A stretch of 64,000 nt of DNA. Source: Deltaproteobacteria bacterium (GTDB lineage: Bacteria > Myxococcota > Kuafuiibacteriia > Kuafuiibacteriales > Kuafuiibacteriaceae). Shown here piece after piece: positions 18,433 through 26,842 of the stretch. The stretch is taken from the NCBI GenBank assembly GCA_011526105.1, contig WYAZ01000152.1:1-64000 (forward strand), written 5' to 3'. Position numbers and translations under genes: made by a program. Below the pieces are notes generated by a model. It ran no database searches. It worked only from the letters and a program-made list of their open reading frames with translations, and was not told the DNA's origin. Position 1 is the first letter of the stretch; the number at the start of each line of letters is the position of its first letter.

Positions 18433-18861
18433 ATGGGTATGTCTTCGGGAGGCGGGCGCCGCGGCGCTCCAGTGAGCGACATCAACGTCACCCCCTTGGT
18501 GGACGTCATGCTGGTGCTGCTCATCATCTTCATGGTGACGGCGCCGCTCATCGCACAAGGGGTCAAGGTCGAACTCCCCACAACCAAGGCCCAAGCCCTC
18601 GAGGGCGACGATCAGAAGCTGGTCCTGACCCTGACCAAGGACAAGCGCATCTTCATCGGCACGAACGCCGAGAATCCCATCCCGTTCGCCGAGCTCAAGG
18701 ACAAGCTGTCCACGAACGCGCGCATCCAGCAGGACAAGACCCTCTTTCTGCACGCCGACCGCGCGCTCGAGTACGGCTTCGTGATCGACGTGATGGCCAT
18801 CATGAAGGAGTCGGGGGTCGAGAACCTGGGCATGGTCACGGATCCATTGGGAGCTCCCTAG
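18433..18861 (+). CDS. tolR: TolR/ExbD family protein
   Basis: 142 residues. It has a short cytoplasmic N-terminus, one transmembrane helix carrying the conserved aspartate (INVTPLVDVMLVLLIIFMV, Asp near residue 24) and a periplasmic domain ending with IDVMAIMKESGVENLGM. The helix aspartate takes part in proton use with TolQ. Length fits the family. An AGGAGG site precedes it and the tolA-like gene starts at the next base after the stop. Confidence 0.95.
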   Translation: MGMSSGGGRRGAPVSDINVTPLVDVMLVLLIIFMVTAPLIAQGVKVELPTTKAQALEGDDQKLVLTLTKDKRIFIGTNAENPIPFAELKDKLSTNARIQQDKTLFLHADRALEYGFVIDVMAIMKESGVENLGMVTDPLGAP

Positions 18862-19614
18862 GTGGGCATCGAAGACACCGTCAATACTTCGCTCGCGAAG
18901 GAACGGCCCCGCAAGCGGAGCGGCAATCGAGGCTTCTGGCTGACCGCGATCTTGTCGCTCCTCGTCCATGCGGGCATCGGGGCGGCGGCGCTTTATGCTC
19001 AGCCCAAGCGACAGACCATCGATCTCAACCGCGCCATCCCGGTTCAGTTGGTCAAACTCGGGAAGAAGAGGGACCCCAAGCTCCTGCCTCGCATCTACGA
19101 ACCCCCGCCTCCGCCCAAGGACGAAGGGGTGGCGCTCGCGAAAGAGGAGAAGTCTCAGCCGACCCCCAAAGACGAGCGCAAGAAGAGCAAGGACGAGCTC
19201 TCGGACGCTGCCAAACGCATGCTGGACAGCGACCGGCGCCTCGACGAGGCGCTCCGAAGAGTCACCCCCGACGACCCCGAGGGTGACCCGAGCGGCTCCG
19301 AGTTCGGGACCACCACAGACACCACGAACGCCGCCGCCGGGTACGTGGCCGAGATCGGCCGGGCGCTGCAGTCCAACTACCGTCTGCCCGAGGCCATCCC
19401 GGCTTCGCAGCGAAAGTTCCTCAAGGCGCGCGTGCTCCTCTACATCGAGCCGAACGGAAAGATCCGAGAGTTCGCGTTCGTGGAAGAACACCCCAATCAG
19501 CTCTTCATGAGCGCGCTCGACTCGCTGCTCAAGACCGTACAGCTCCCGGCGCCCCCGGCCGCAGAGGCGAAACGCTTCCAAAACGACGGGGTCGAGGTCG
19601 TCTTCCGCCCGTGA
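18862..19614 (+). CDS. tolA: TonB/TolA-type energy transducer
   Basis: 250 residues, GTG start directly after the tolR stop. One N-terminal membrane anchor (FWLTAILSLLVHAGIGAAALY) with a conserved His, a charged Pro/Lys-rich spacer (PPPPPKDEG, KDERKKSKDELSD) and a C-terminal TonB/TolA-like globular domain near 155-250 (NYRLPEAIPASQ, VLLYIEPNGKI). It should link TolQR in the inner membrane to TolB/Pal at the outer membrane. By sequence alone TonB cannot be excluded, but the operon order favours TolA. Confidence 0.85.
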   Translation: MGIEDTVNTSLAKERPRKRSGNRGFWLTAILSLLVHAGIGAAALYAQPKRQTIDLNRAIPVQLVKLGKKRDPKLLPRIYEPPPPPKDEGVALAKEEKSQPTPKDERKKSKDELSDAAKRMLDSDRRLDEALRRVTPDDPEGDPSGSEFGTTTDTTNAAAGYVAEIGRALQSNYRLPEAIPASQRKFLKARVLLYIEPNGKIREFAFVEEHPNQLFMSALDSLLKTVQLPAPPAAEAKRFQNDGVEVVFRP

Positions 19615-19716
19615 GCGTTCTGTGTGCGTCTTGACCTCCGAGTGAATGGGACCTAGGGGTCGGTAGTCCGATGTTCGGAACACTCGCCGCGAGGCCGGCG
19701 TTTCCGGGATGACCCG

Positions 19717-21054
19717 ATGCAAGTTACGCGAATACAGACTCCGCTCACCCTCGCCTTGCTCTGCACGTTCCTCGTGTCCGGTGGAGCCGAGGCCCAGACT
19801 CCGCCTGGCACGCGCGCAGTGATCGAAATCGGGAATCCCGATTTCCGCCCGTATCCCATCGCCACCGCGGACGTGCGAGACGCGAATAGCCCGAACTCGG
19901 TTCCCGCGCAGGCCATGACCAAGGCGATGCGCTATGACTTCGAGATCTCACCCGTCTTCAAGCTCCTCGACCCCAAGAGCTACCTCGCGAACCAGGCCAA
20001 AGAAGGCATGACCGCCGCGAGCATCAAGTTCAGTGACTGGCTGAGCGTGGGGGCGGAAGGGCTCGTCAAGGGCACCATCGAACAGTCCGGCGGCGAGATG
20101 AAAGTCGACCTTCGCCTCTTCGATGTGGCCAGCGGCCGCGAGCAGCTCAAGAAGAGCTACAAGGGCCCCGCCACCGAAGACGAGGCCCGAACGATCGGCC
20201 ACCGCTTCGCCAACGAGGTCGTCTTCTTCCTGACGGGCACCAAAGGCGTCTTCACCACCCGGGTCGCGGCGGTGAAAAAGACCAAGACCGGACGTGAGCT
20301 GTGGACCATCTCGGTGGACGGGGCCAGTCGATCCCAAGTCACAAAGAACGGATCCATCAACCTGCTGCCCGCTTGGAGTCGCAACGGCAAGTCCCTCCTC
20401 TTCACCTCGTATATCAAGCACAACCCGAACCTCTACTCTGTGCCGCTCGGCGGCGGGGCCTTGAAGCTGATCTCGGGCGAGCGCGGGCTCAACACCGGTG
20501 GAAGCATGTCTCCGGATGGTCGCAAAGTCGCGCTCACCCTCTCGCGTGACGGCAACAGCGAGATCTACGTGATGAACGCGGACGGTTCGGGTCTTCAGCG
20601 ACTCACGAACGAGTGGGCCATCGACAGTTCCCCTTCGTGGTCGCCCGACGGCAAGCGCATCGCCTTCGTGTCTGCGCGCTGGGGCGACCCGCACATCTTC
20701 GTCATGAACTCGGACGGCTCTGGCGTTCGCCGCATCACGGAGCGAGGCAACTACAATCAGACGCCCGACTGGTCACCGCGCGGGGACCTGATCGCGTTCA
20801 CCGCCCGCGACGAGCGAAACAAGTTCGACATCTTCACGGTGAACCCGGACACCAAAGAGATCAAACGCCTTACTCAAGACCAGGGCGACAACGAGGAGCC
20901 GAGCTTCTCCCCCGACGGCAACCACATCGTCTTCACCAGCAAGCGCAACAAGAAGTCGCAGGTCTTCATCATGGCGACGGACGGCACCCATCAAACCCAG
21001 CTCACGGCGGACGGAGGATTCTCTACCCCGGCGTGGTCGCCCTATTTGGACTAG
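19717..21054 (+). CDS. tolB: TolB translocation protein
   Basis: 445 residues. A signal peptide (LALLCTFLVSGGAEAQ) is followed by the alpha/beta N-terminal TolB domain, then a six-bladed propeller made of repeats such as MSPDGRKVALTLSRDGNSEI, PSWSPDGKRIAFVS and PSFSPDGNHIVFTS. It is periplasmic and binds Pal and TolA. Length matches TolB (about 430). A 102-nt gap separates it from tolA; a weak TTGACC with 17-nt spacing to TAGGGG there could be a promoter but is far from consensus. The pal gene follows. Confidence 0.96.
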   Translation: MQVTRIQTPLTLALLCTFLVSGGAEAQTPPGTRAVIEIGNPDFRPYPIATADVRDANSPNSVPAQAMTKAMRYDFEISPVFKLLDPKSYLANQAKEGMTAASIKFSDWLSVGAEGLVKGTIEQSGGEMKVDLRLFDVASGREQLKKSYKGPATEDEARTIGHRFANEVVFFLTGTKGVFTTRVAAVKKTKTGRELWTISVDGASRSQVTKNGSINLLPAWSRNGKSLLFTSYIKHNPNLYSVPLGGGALKLISGERGLNTGGSMSPDGRKVALTLSRDGNSEIYVMNADGSGLQRLTNEWAIDSSPSWSPDGKRIAFVSARWGDPHIFVMNSDGSGVRRITERGNYNQTPDWSPRGDLIAFTARDERNKFDIFTVNPDTKEIKRLTQDQGDNEEPSFSPDGNHIVFTSKRNKKSQVFIMATDGTHQTQLTADGGFSTPAWSPYLD

Positions 21055-21074
21055 GACTGGATGAGGAATCGCGC

Positions 21075-21776
21075 ATGAGCCCGAGAGTATCGTTGATCCG
21101 CCCCCTCCTCCTCGCCGCTGCGCTCCTTGCCGCCTGCGCGAGCACACAAACCGCAGATCTGGAGCTGAGCGCGGCCGAAAAGGCCCTCGCTGACGCCTAC
21201 GCCGCCAAAGCCAGCGACTGCGCGAAGGCCACTTATCAGGCGGCCGAGTCCAAGCTCCGGGAAGCGAAGAAGCTCATCGCCGAGGAGAACGTCGAAGGCG
21301 CCCGGGCGGCGGCCCAGGAGGCCGAGCGGCTCGCTCAGCAGGCCCGCGGCGAGTCCCCGCCCGGCTGCGACGAGAAGGAAGAAGAAGATCCGAACAAGGA
21401 CGCGAGCGCGACCGATGACGCGAGCGCTCGGCTCGGCCTCGAGGGCCTCGAGCACACGGTCTACTTCGACTACAACCAGGCCACGATCCGGGAGGACAGC
21501 AAGGGCCTCTTGTCGAAGTACGCCAAGATCCTGAAGGACAGTCCGAGCATCAAGCTCGAGATCGAAGGTCACTGCGACAGCCGGGGCAGCACTGAGTACA
21601 ACCTGCACCTGGGTGAGCGCCGCGCGCGTGCGGTCGAGAAGTACCTTCTCACCCAAGGGGTGAAGCCCGACCAGATCGACATCATCTCCTATGGAGAAGA
21701 GCGACCGGTGGACTTCGACGAGACGGAAGAGGCCCACCAGAGAAACCGTCGGGCCGAGCTCAAGAAGTCGTCGTGA
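21075..21776 (+). CDS. pal: Peptidoglycan-associated lipoprotein Pal
   Basis: 233 residues from ATG 21075, with GAGG eight bases upstream. The lipobox LLAAC (Cys21) anchors it in the outer membrane. Residues about 30-95 are an Ala/Glu-rich helical segment like DUF4398 proteins. An acidic linker follows (EKEEEDPNKD), and then an OmpA-type peptidoglycan-binding domain (TVYFDYNQATIRED, IEGHCDSRGSTEYN, GERRARAVEKYL). The extra helical domain makes it longer than Pal of E. coli. It ends with a GTGA overlap into the phosphatase gene. Confidence 0.94.
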   Translation: MSPRVSLIRPLLLAAALLAACASTQTADLELSAAEKALADAYAAKASDCAKATYQAAESKLREAKKLIAEENVEGARAAAQEAERLAQQARGESPPGCDEKEEEDPNKDASATDDASARLGLEGLEHTVYFDYNQATIREDSKGLLSKYAKILKDSPSIKLEIEGHCDSRGSTEYNLHLGERRARAVEKYLLTQGVKPDQIDIISYGEERPVDFDETEEAHQRNRRAELKKSS

Positions 21777-22714
21777 AGTTTGCGGCCTGCGACCTCGGCT
21801 CCAACTCCCTGAAGCTCACTGCGGTCGAGGTCACTTCGTCCGGGATGCAAGTCATCTACGAGGACGCCGTCGTCACACGAATCGGAGAGGGTCTGGACCG
21901 CTCGGGCCAACTCGGCGAGCTCCCGATGAGCCGCACCCTCGAAGCCCTGGCGACCCGCGTCGCCACCGTGCGCGCCCTCGGAGTGGAGCGAGTTCGCTGC
22001 GTAGCCACCGCGGGCATGCGGGGCGCGTCCAACGCCAACACATTCATCCAGCGGGTCCTCGAGCGGACCGGCGTCGAGATCGAGCTGATCGATGGCCTGC
22101 GCGAGGCTGAGCTCGCCTTCATGTCGCCCGCCGCCGACTTCGGGCCCGGTCCAGTGCTGGTCGTGGATCCGGGTGGGCGCAGCACCGAACTGGTGCTCGG
22201 CACGCTCGGTCACATCGAGGCTCGTGTGTCTCTCGAGATGGGGAGTGTCCGCCTCACGGAGCGCTTCCACAAGAGCGATCCGCCTCGAACGGAGGAGCTC
22301 GAGGCGTCCGCCGCGTTCGTTCGCGAGCAACTCGAAGTGAACGCACCGGCCACAAATCCCAAAAGCGTGATGGTCGGGGTCTCGGGCACCATCATGGCCC
22401 TGCTCGGCCTGCAGCTCGGGATCGACTCCATCCAGGAGCTCGTCGACACCCATGAGGGCAGCCCGCTCTTCGAGGAGAGTGTGAGCCGCTCCTACGAGAC
22501 CCTACTCCGACAGACCGCGCGGGAGCGCCTTCGCGGGACCATCATCCCCGAGGGTCGAGCCGACGTGATCGTCGCCGGGGCTCAGCTCGTGCTCGAGATC
22601 ATGCGTCACTACGGCAGAGACCGGCTGTACGCCACTCAGCGCGGCGTTCGGTACGGGCTGCTCGCCGAGATGAGGGCATCACTCGCCCTTGCCGGCAGCC
22701 CGGCGCTAGACTGA
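21773..22714 (+). CDS. Ppx/GppA family phosphatase
   Basis: 313 residues, covering the two actin-like ATPase-fold halves and lacking the C-terminal HD region of long Ppx/GppA. Conserved parts are CDLGSNSLKL at the N-terminus, the VLVVDPGGRSTELVLG phosphate loop and GTIIPEGRADVIVAGA near the C-terminus. Members hydrolyse polyphosphate or pppGpp; which one applies here is not decided by sequence. It is fused into the tol-pal operon by a GTGA overlap with pal. Confidence 0.92.
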   Translation: MKFAACDLGSNSLKLTAVEVTSSGMQVIYEDAVVTRIGEGLDRSGQLGELPMSRTLEALATRVATVRALGVERVRCVATAGMRGASNANTFIQRVLERTGVEIELIDGLREAELAFMSPAADFGPGPVLVVDPGGRSTELVLGTLGHIEARVSLEMGSVRLTERFHKSDPPRTEELEASAAFVREQLEVNAPATNPKSVMVGVSGTIMALLGLQLGIDSIQELVDTHEGSPLFEESVSRSYETLLRQTARERLRGTIIPEGRADVIVAGAQLVLEIMRHYGRDRLYATQRGVRYGLLAEMRASLALAGSPALD

Positions 22715-22718
22715 GGGG

Positions 22719-24215
22719 GTGTGGTGGCTGCGCCGATGGCTGCGTGGGGTGAGGACGTGGCGCTGGCTCCGCCCTCGACTCCGACCCGCGCTCCCACCCC
22801 CCTCCGACCTCGCAGAGATCGCTCGCCACCTGGCCGAGCGACTCCCGATCTATGACGCGAAAGAGCGAGAGCCCGGCACCGTCGTCATCCACGGGCGAGA
22901 CTTCACGCATGACTTCCGGGTGGTCTTCAACCTCGGCGACCCTTCGGGTGCACGCAAGCCCGAGACTCTCGTCGAAGTACGTCCGCACCACCCTGAGTTG
23001 CCGAGCGGCTTTGCGCTCTTTCCGAGGACCTCTGTCTCGCAAGCTGACGTCGCCGAGTCCGTCGCCACCGGAGATCGGCTGTTCGACCGTCGGTGGGTGC
23101 TCGAGGGTGACAGGCTCTCCATCCTCGCCGCCTTGAGCCGCCAGGACCGCATGATGATCGGGCGGAGCGGCTACCTCTCCGTCTCAAACGGCTGGTTGTA
23201 CATGTTGGTCGAGGGCCTCAACACGGAGACGGAGGCGCTCGAGGCTCAGATCTCACACGCATCCAGCCTCGCCCTGCGCTTGGCCGAGCGGCTGATGCCG
23301 GAGGTTACTGGGGAACGGCTGCTCGAGAGCCTGAGCGCGGAGATGAACGGGCAAGTGCGCCTGAAGCTCACGGAGGGCATCGTCGCGCAGCACGAGGGCG
23401 CCTCCGCCGTCGACGGCATGCTCGACTTCTGGAACCGCGAGTTCGAGGTCGAGAAGCGAACGCAGGTGCGGATGCGCGTGCTTCGACTCATGGTCGAGAA
23501 CCTCCCGGATCGACAGGGCACAGCAGCCTTGCTGGAGAAGGGCCTCCTCGATCCATCCCCCGACGTGCGTCTGTTCGCAGCCCGACACGCGGGCGCCGCG
23601 GGGCTGGAGGTCATGAAGCGGGTCGCACAAACGCGGTTCGCTTCCGAGGACACGCGGATCGACGCGCTCTTTCTGCTCGGTCAGCGAACCGATGAGACCA
23701 CTTTCCGAGAAGCGCTCCTCGTCGCTGCGAAGGAAGCAGCCCCACGTGTGCGGCGCTACGCCCTGCAGAGGCTGCTCGACGAACCGGGCCCTCAGCTGTC
23801 GGAGGACCTGCTGCGGGTGGCAAAGGGATCGGATCGGGAAGCAGCGGAAGAACTCGCCAGCTCGCTCGCTCAGGCCCCGGGTAGCGTGTCCGAGCCCGCG
23901 CTGCTTCAGCTGCTCTCGAGCCGAAGCACGCGCGTGAAGCGCGCCGCGGCGCTGTCCCTCGGGCAGGTCGGGAGCGTGGATGCGGTGCCCAAACTGCTGG
24001 AGCTCGCGCTCCCTATCATCTTCGATGGGAGTCTCAGGGACGTCGCTCGCGCCTCGATCGATCAGATTCAGCGCCGAATCCAAAACGGTGCGACCGGCGG
24101 GCTGTCTCTCATCGAGAGTGGTGAACAGGCTGGGGCGCTCAGCGCGCCCGAGACGGAGGCTGGTGCGCTCAGCTTCCGGTGCGCCGTGCCGACCGACCTC
24201 GCGGCCGGCGAATGA
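22719..24215 (+). CDS. HEAT-repeat protein
   Basis: 498 residues with GTG start just after a purine-rich GAGGGG. The first 60 residues are Arg/Trp/Pro-rich, without a clear membrane helix. Residues about 50-230 form a domain of unknown type. From about 250 there are HEAT-like helical repeats (LLDPSPDVRLFAARHAGA, LSSRSTRVKRAAALSLGQVG), probably a protein-binding scaffold. No catalytic residues seen. It starts 4 nt after the phosphatase stop and ends in an ATGA overlap with a lipoprotein gene, so it belongs to the end of the tol-pal transcription unit. Confidence 0.82.
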   Translation: MWWLRRWLRGVRTWRWLRPRLRPALPPPSDLAEIARHLAERLPIYDAKEREPGTVVIHGRDFTHDFRVVFNLGDPSGARKPETLVEVRPHHPELPSGFALFPRTSVSQADVAESVATGDRLFDRRWVLEGDRLSILAALSRQDRMMIGRSGYLSVSNGWLYMLVEGLNTETEALEAQISHASSLALRLAERLMPEVTGERLLESLSAEMNGQVRLKLTEGIVAQHEGASAVDGMLDFWNREFEVEKRTQVRMRVLRLMVENLPDRQGTAALLEKGLLDPSPDVRLFAARHAGAAGLEVMKRVAQTRFASEDTRIDALFLLGQRTDETTFREALLVAAKEAAPRVRRYALQRLLDEPGPQLSEDLLRVAKGSDREAAEELASSLAQAPGSVSEPALLQLLSSRSTRVKRAAALSLGQVGSVDAVPKLLELALPIIFDGSLRDVARASIDQIQRRIQNGATGGLSLIESGEQAGALSAPETEAGALSFRCAVPTDLAAGE

Positions 24216-25555
24216 AGATGTTCGCGTGCATGCATCGAATCCTCGGGGTGGGGACCGCTGCGCTGGTGGGCTGCTCGGGCGAAGCGGCACTCTTCCTCGA
24301 GAGCCCACCCGTTCCGTCGGGAATGGGCAGCATCATCTTCTCGTGGCCCACGGACACGGGCCCCCAGTTCTTTGCCTTCGAGGGCCAAAACCGATGGGAG
24401 CAGACGTTTCCCGCCACGGAATCGGGCGCAATCCTCGAGGCCGCGGTGCTCCCGCGATCGCTCACGGACTATGGTCTCCCCGAAGGTGCACTCGGCACGT
24501 CGGAGGACGGCGTTCCGCTCTCGGAGTTGGGTCCCGAATACTTCGTTGCGGAGCTGGACGCCCTCGACCGCGGTTTTCGCCCTCGAAGCGAGAGCCCGGA
24601 GGCTCTCTCGACACTCCGTCTGCCCGCGGAGATCCGGTGCCCGCGCCTGAAGCTCGAACACGCGGAGCCCCTCACCAGCCTGTCGAACTTCGCGCTTGGA
24701 CTGTCCGACGGACAGGCGCTGATCTCCGGAGCGGGCACGTCCGCCTATCTCATTCGCGCGGGCCGAATCGAGAGGACGTTCTCCATGCCTCGAGTGGTCA
24801 CCGGTGGGGTTCAGACCCAGCGCGGCGAGGTTCTCCTCCTGACCTCCAGCCAAGAGGTGCTCGCTCTGGATCTCGAGAGCGGCACCACGACCGTGGCCTT
24901 CTCGGTCGACCTCGAGGGCGTGGTCGCCTTTCGGTGGGCGAGCGTCGTCGGGAGCGCCGACGATGCGGAGATCTTCGCGGTGGATCCGACCGGACACTTC
25001 GCACGCCTGGCCCGAAGCGGGAGCGCCGTGCTCGCAGAGCTCAACATCTCCGGGGAACAGGTCAACCACTGCGGAACCCTGGCTCTCGGCCCTTCCGAGG
25101 CCCTCGCGGTGTGCGCCAGCGATACGCGCGTGTATCGGTACCGAGATGGTGAAGTGACGACCGTGGCCCCGGGAGGACTGCCCCTCACCGCTGACGGACT
25201 GCCCAGCCTGATCCGTACCGGACGAACAGACCGTACGCCGGACATCGTGCTCGTCAACGAAGGCGGCGTGCTGCTCGAGCTCGAAGCCGGGGACGGATGG
25301 CGTCAGCTCCCTCCCAGCGGCATCGCCACGGTCACCAGCGCGCTCGCGCACGGACACAACTTCGTGCTCGGGACGCAGGGTGGATTCACGACCTACTTCC
25401 TGCCGGAGTGGCGTCAGACGTGTTCGATGCTGCGGATCCCGATCATCACTGAGGTGCACGCGCTGACCGCCCACGATGACGGCTTCCTCATCGTGGGACG
25501 CTCGGGACGCAGCACTTCGGCCTGGGCCTTCGTGCGGATTCAGAGCCGGATCTAG
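24212..25555 (+). CDS. Hypothetical lipoprotein, beta-propeller-like
   Basis: 447 residues from ATG 24212, which forms an ATGA overlap with the HEAT gene; the open frame reaches 24179 but the overlap and signal peptide favour this start. Lipobox ALVGC (Cys21). The mature protein is rich in short beta strands with repeats resembling propeller blades (ALGLSDGQALISGAG, DIVLVNEGGVLLEL, NFVLGTQGGFTTYF). No motif for catalysis. Its TAG and the TAG of convergent alr share the palindrome CTAG at 25552-25555. Confidence 0.8.
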   Translation: MKMFACMHRILGVGTAALVGCSGEAALFLESPPVPSGMGSIIFSWPTDTGPQFFAFEGQNRWEQTFPATESGAILEAAVLPRSLTDYGLPEGALGTSEDGVPLSELGPEYFVAELDALDRGFRPRSESPEALSTLRLPAEIRCPRLKLEHAEPLTSLSNFALGLSDGQALISGAGTSAYLIRAGRIERTFSMPRVVTGGVQTQRGEVLLLTSSQEVLALDLESGTTTVAFSVDLEGVVAFRWASVVGSADDAEIFAVDPTGHFARLARSGSAVLAELNISGEQVNHCGTLALGPSEALAVCASDTRVYRYRDGEVTTVAPGGLPLTADGLPSLIRTGRTDRTPDIVLVNEGGVLLELEAGDGWRQLPPSGIATVTSALAHGHNFVLGTQGGFTTYFLPEWRQTCSMLRIPIITEVHALTAHDDGFLIVGRSGRSTSAWAFVRIQSRI

Positions 25556-26733
25556 CTCGCGCGGGTGGATTCGGCGGGTCGCGAGGGTCGCCCCCCTTCG
25601 AGATACACCCGAGGCACCCGGGTGTTGAGCGAAGTCAGCACCTCATAGGGAATCGTGCCCTGAAGTTCCGCGAGCTCTTCGCAGGAAATCGACGCCTCCC
25701 CCTGCCGCCCGAGCAGCACAACCTCATCTCCGTTGTACGCAGAGGACTCCCCGATATCGACCATCGTTGCGTCCATGGTCACACGCCCCACCACCGGATG
25801 GTGTTGACCATGGATCAAGACCGAGGCGCGATTGGAGAGCCCGCGACTGTAGCCGTCCCCATAGCCCACCGGCAAGGTCACCACGCGTGTGTCCTCCTCT
25901 GGAATCCACGTGCCATCGTAGCTCACGGGAGAACCGGCCCGCACGACCTTGAAGTACACGACTCGGGTATGCAGCGAGAGCACCGGATCGAGCGGCACGC
26001 TCCGAGCGACCTCGACAGAGGGATAGATGCCATAAAGCGCGATCCCAGGACGGACCATATCGAAGTACGTGTCCGGATGTTGAAGGATGGCGCCGGAGTT
26101 CGCGAGGTGACGCGGCGGCATGGGCAAGCTCTCCCGCTCGAAGTAGGAGGTCGCTTCGAGGAAGCGCTCGAGCTGAAGCCGCGTGTACTCTGCGCTGCGG
26201 GCGTCGCTGTGGGCGAGGTGACTGAACACGCCTGCGATCTCGACGTGCGGAGAGCGAACCGCCGCGGAGAAGAGCGGCGACGCGGTATCCCAGTGCATCC
26301 CGATTCGCTCCATGCCGGTATCGACCTTCAGATGGATCCGCGCCCGCTTGTCCATGGAGCGTGCGACCTCCTCGATCTGCTCCAGCTTGAAGACGCTGGA
26401 GGCGGTGATGTCGAGGTCATACTCGAGGAAGTGCGAGATCTGATTGCCGATGATCCCGCCAAGCACCACCACCGGGGCGCGGATGCCCGCACGTCGCAAC
26501 GCGATGCCCTCCTCGAGAAACGCCACCCCGAGGGCGTCAGCGCCGAAGCGCAAAAGCGCCCTCGAGACCGGGACCAATCCGTGGCCGTAGGCGTTCGCCT
26601 TGACGATGGCCAGGATCCGAGCCGAGCCCACCCGGGTCTTGAGGCTCTCGAGATTGCGCCTGAGCGCGTCGAGATCGACAAAGGCCGTGGTCGGGCGCAG
26701 AGCGAGGCTCGGGTCATCGTGTACGTCCTGCAT
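25552..26733 (-). CDS. alr: Alanine racemase
   Basis: 393 residues from ATG 26733. It makes D-alanine for peptidoglycan. The PLP lysine is in IVKANAYGHG (Lys45 with this start), and the second catalytic tyrosine is in TLPVGYGDGYSRG. The TIM-barrel signature HLKVDTGMERIGM is present. Length matches family members (about 370-390). The frame stays open to 27003, but that would overlap the divergent outer-membrane gene and add a non-conserved leader. No Shine-Dalgarno precedes ATG 26733, so the exact start is the weak point. Confidence 0.95.
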   Translation of the reverse strand: MQDVHDDPSLALRPTTAFVDLDALRRNLESLKTRVGSARILAIVKANAYGHGLVPVSRALLRFGADALGVAFLEEGIALRRAGIRAPVVVLGGIIGNQISHFLEYDLDITASSVFKLEQIEEVARSMDKRARIHLKVDTGMERIGMHWDTASPLFSAAVRSPHVEIAGVFSHLAHSDARSAEYTRLQLERFLEATSYFERESLPMPPRHLANSGAILQHPDTYFDMVRPGIALYGIYPSVEVARSVPLDPVLSLHTRVVYFKVVRAGSPVSYDGTWIPEEDTRVVTLPVGYGDGYSRGLSNRASVLIHGQHHPVVGRVTMDATMVDIGESSAYNGDEVVLLGRQGEASISCEELAELQGTIPYEVLTSLNTRVPRVYLEGGRPSRPAESTRAS

Positions 26734-26842
26734 CGGAGGATAAACCAGCGAGGAACGGTAGAGCTTCTCCAAGGCGCGATGCAACGCCCGGCTTCCTCGG
26801 GGTTGCGCCGTCCCCATCCATGGCTTAGGGATCCCCGGCCCC

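Noticed and set aside
19631-19659. TTGACC with 17-nt spacing to TAGGGG ahead of tolB
   Set aside because: The -10 part is far from consensus, and such matches occur by chance. It is mentioned in the tolB entry but not called as a promoter.
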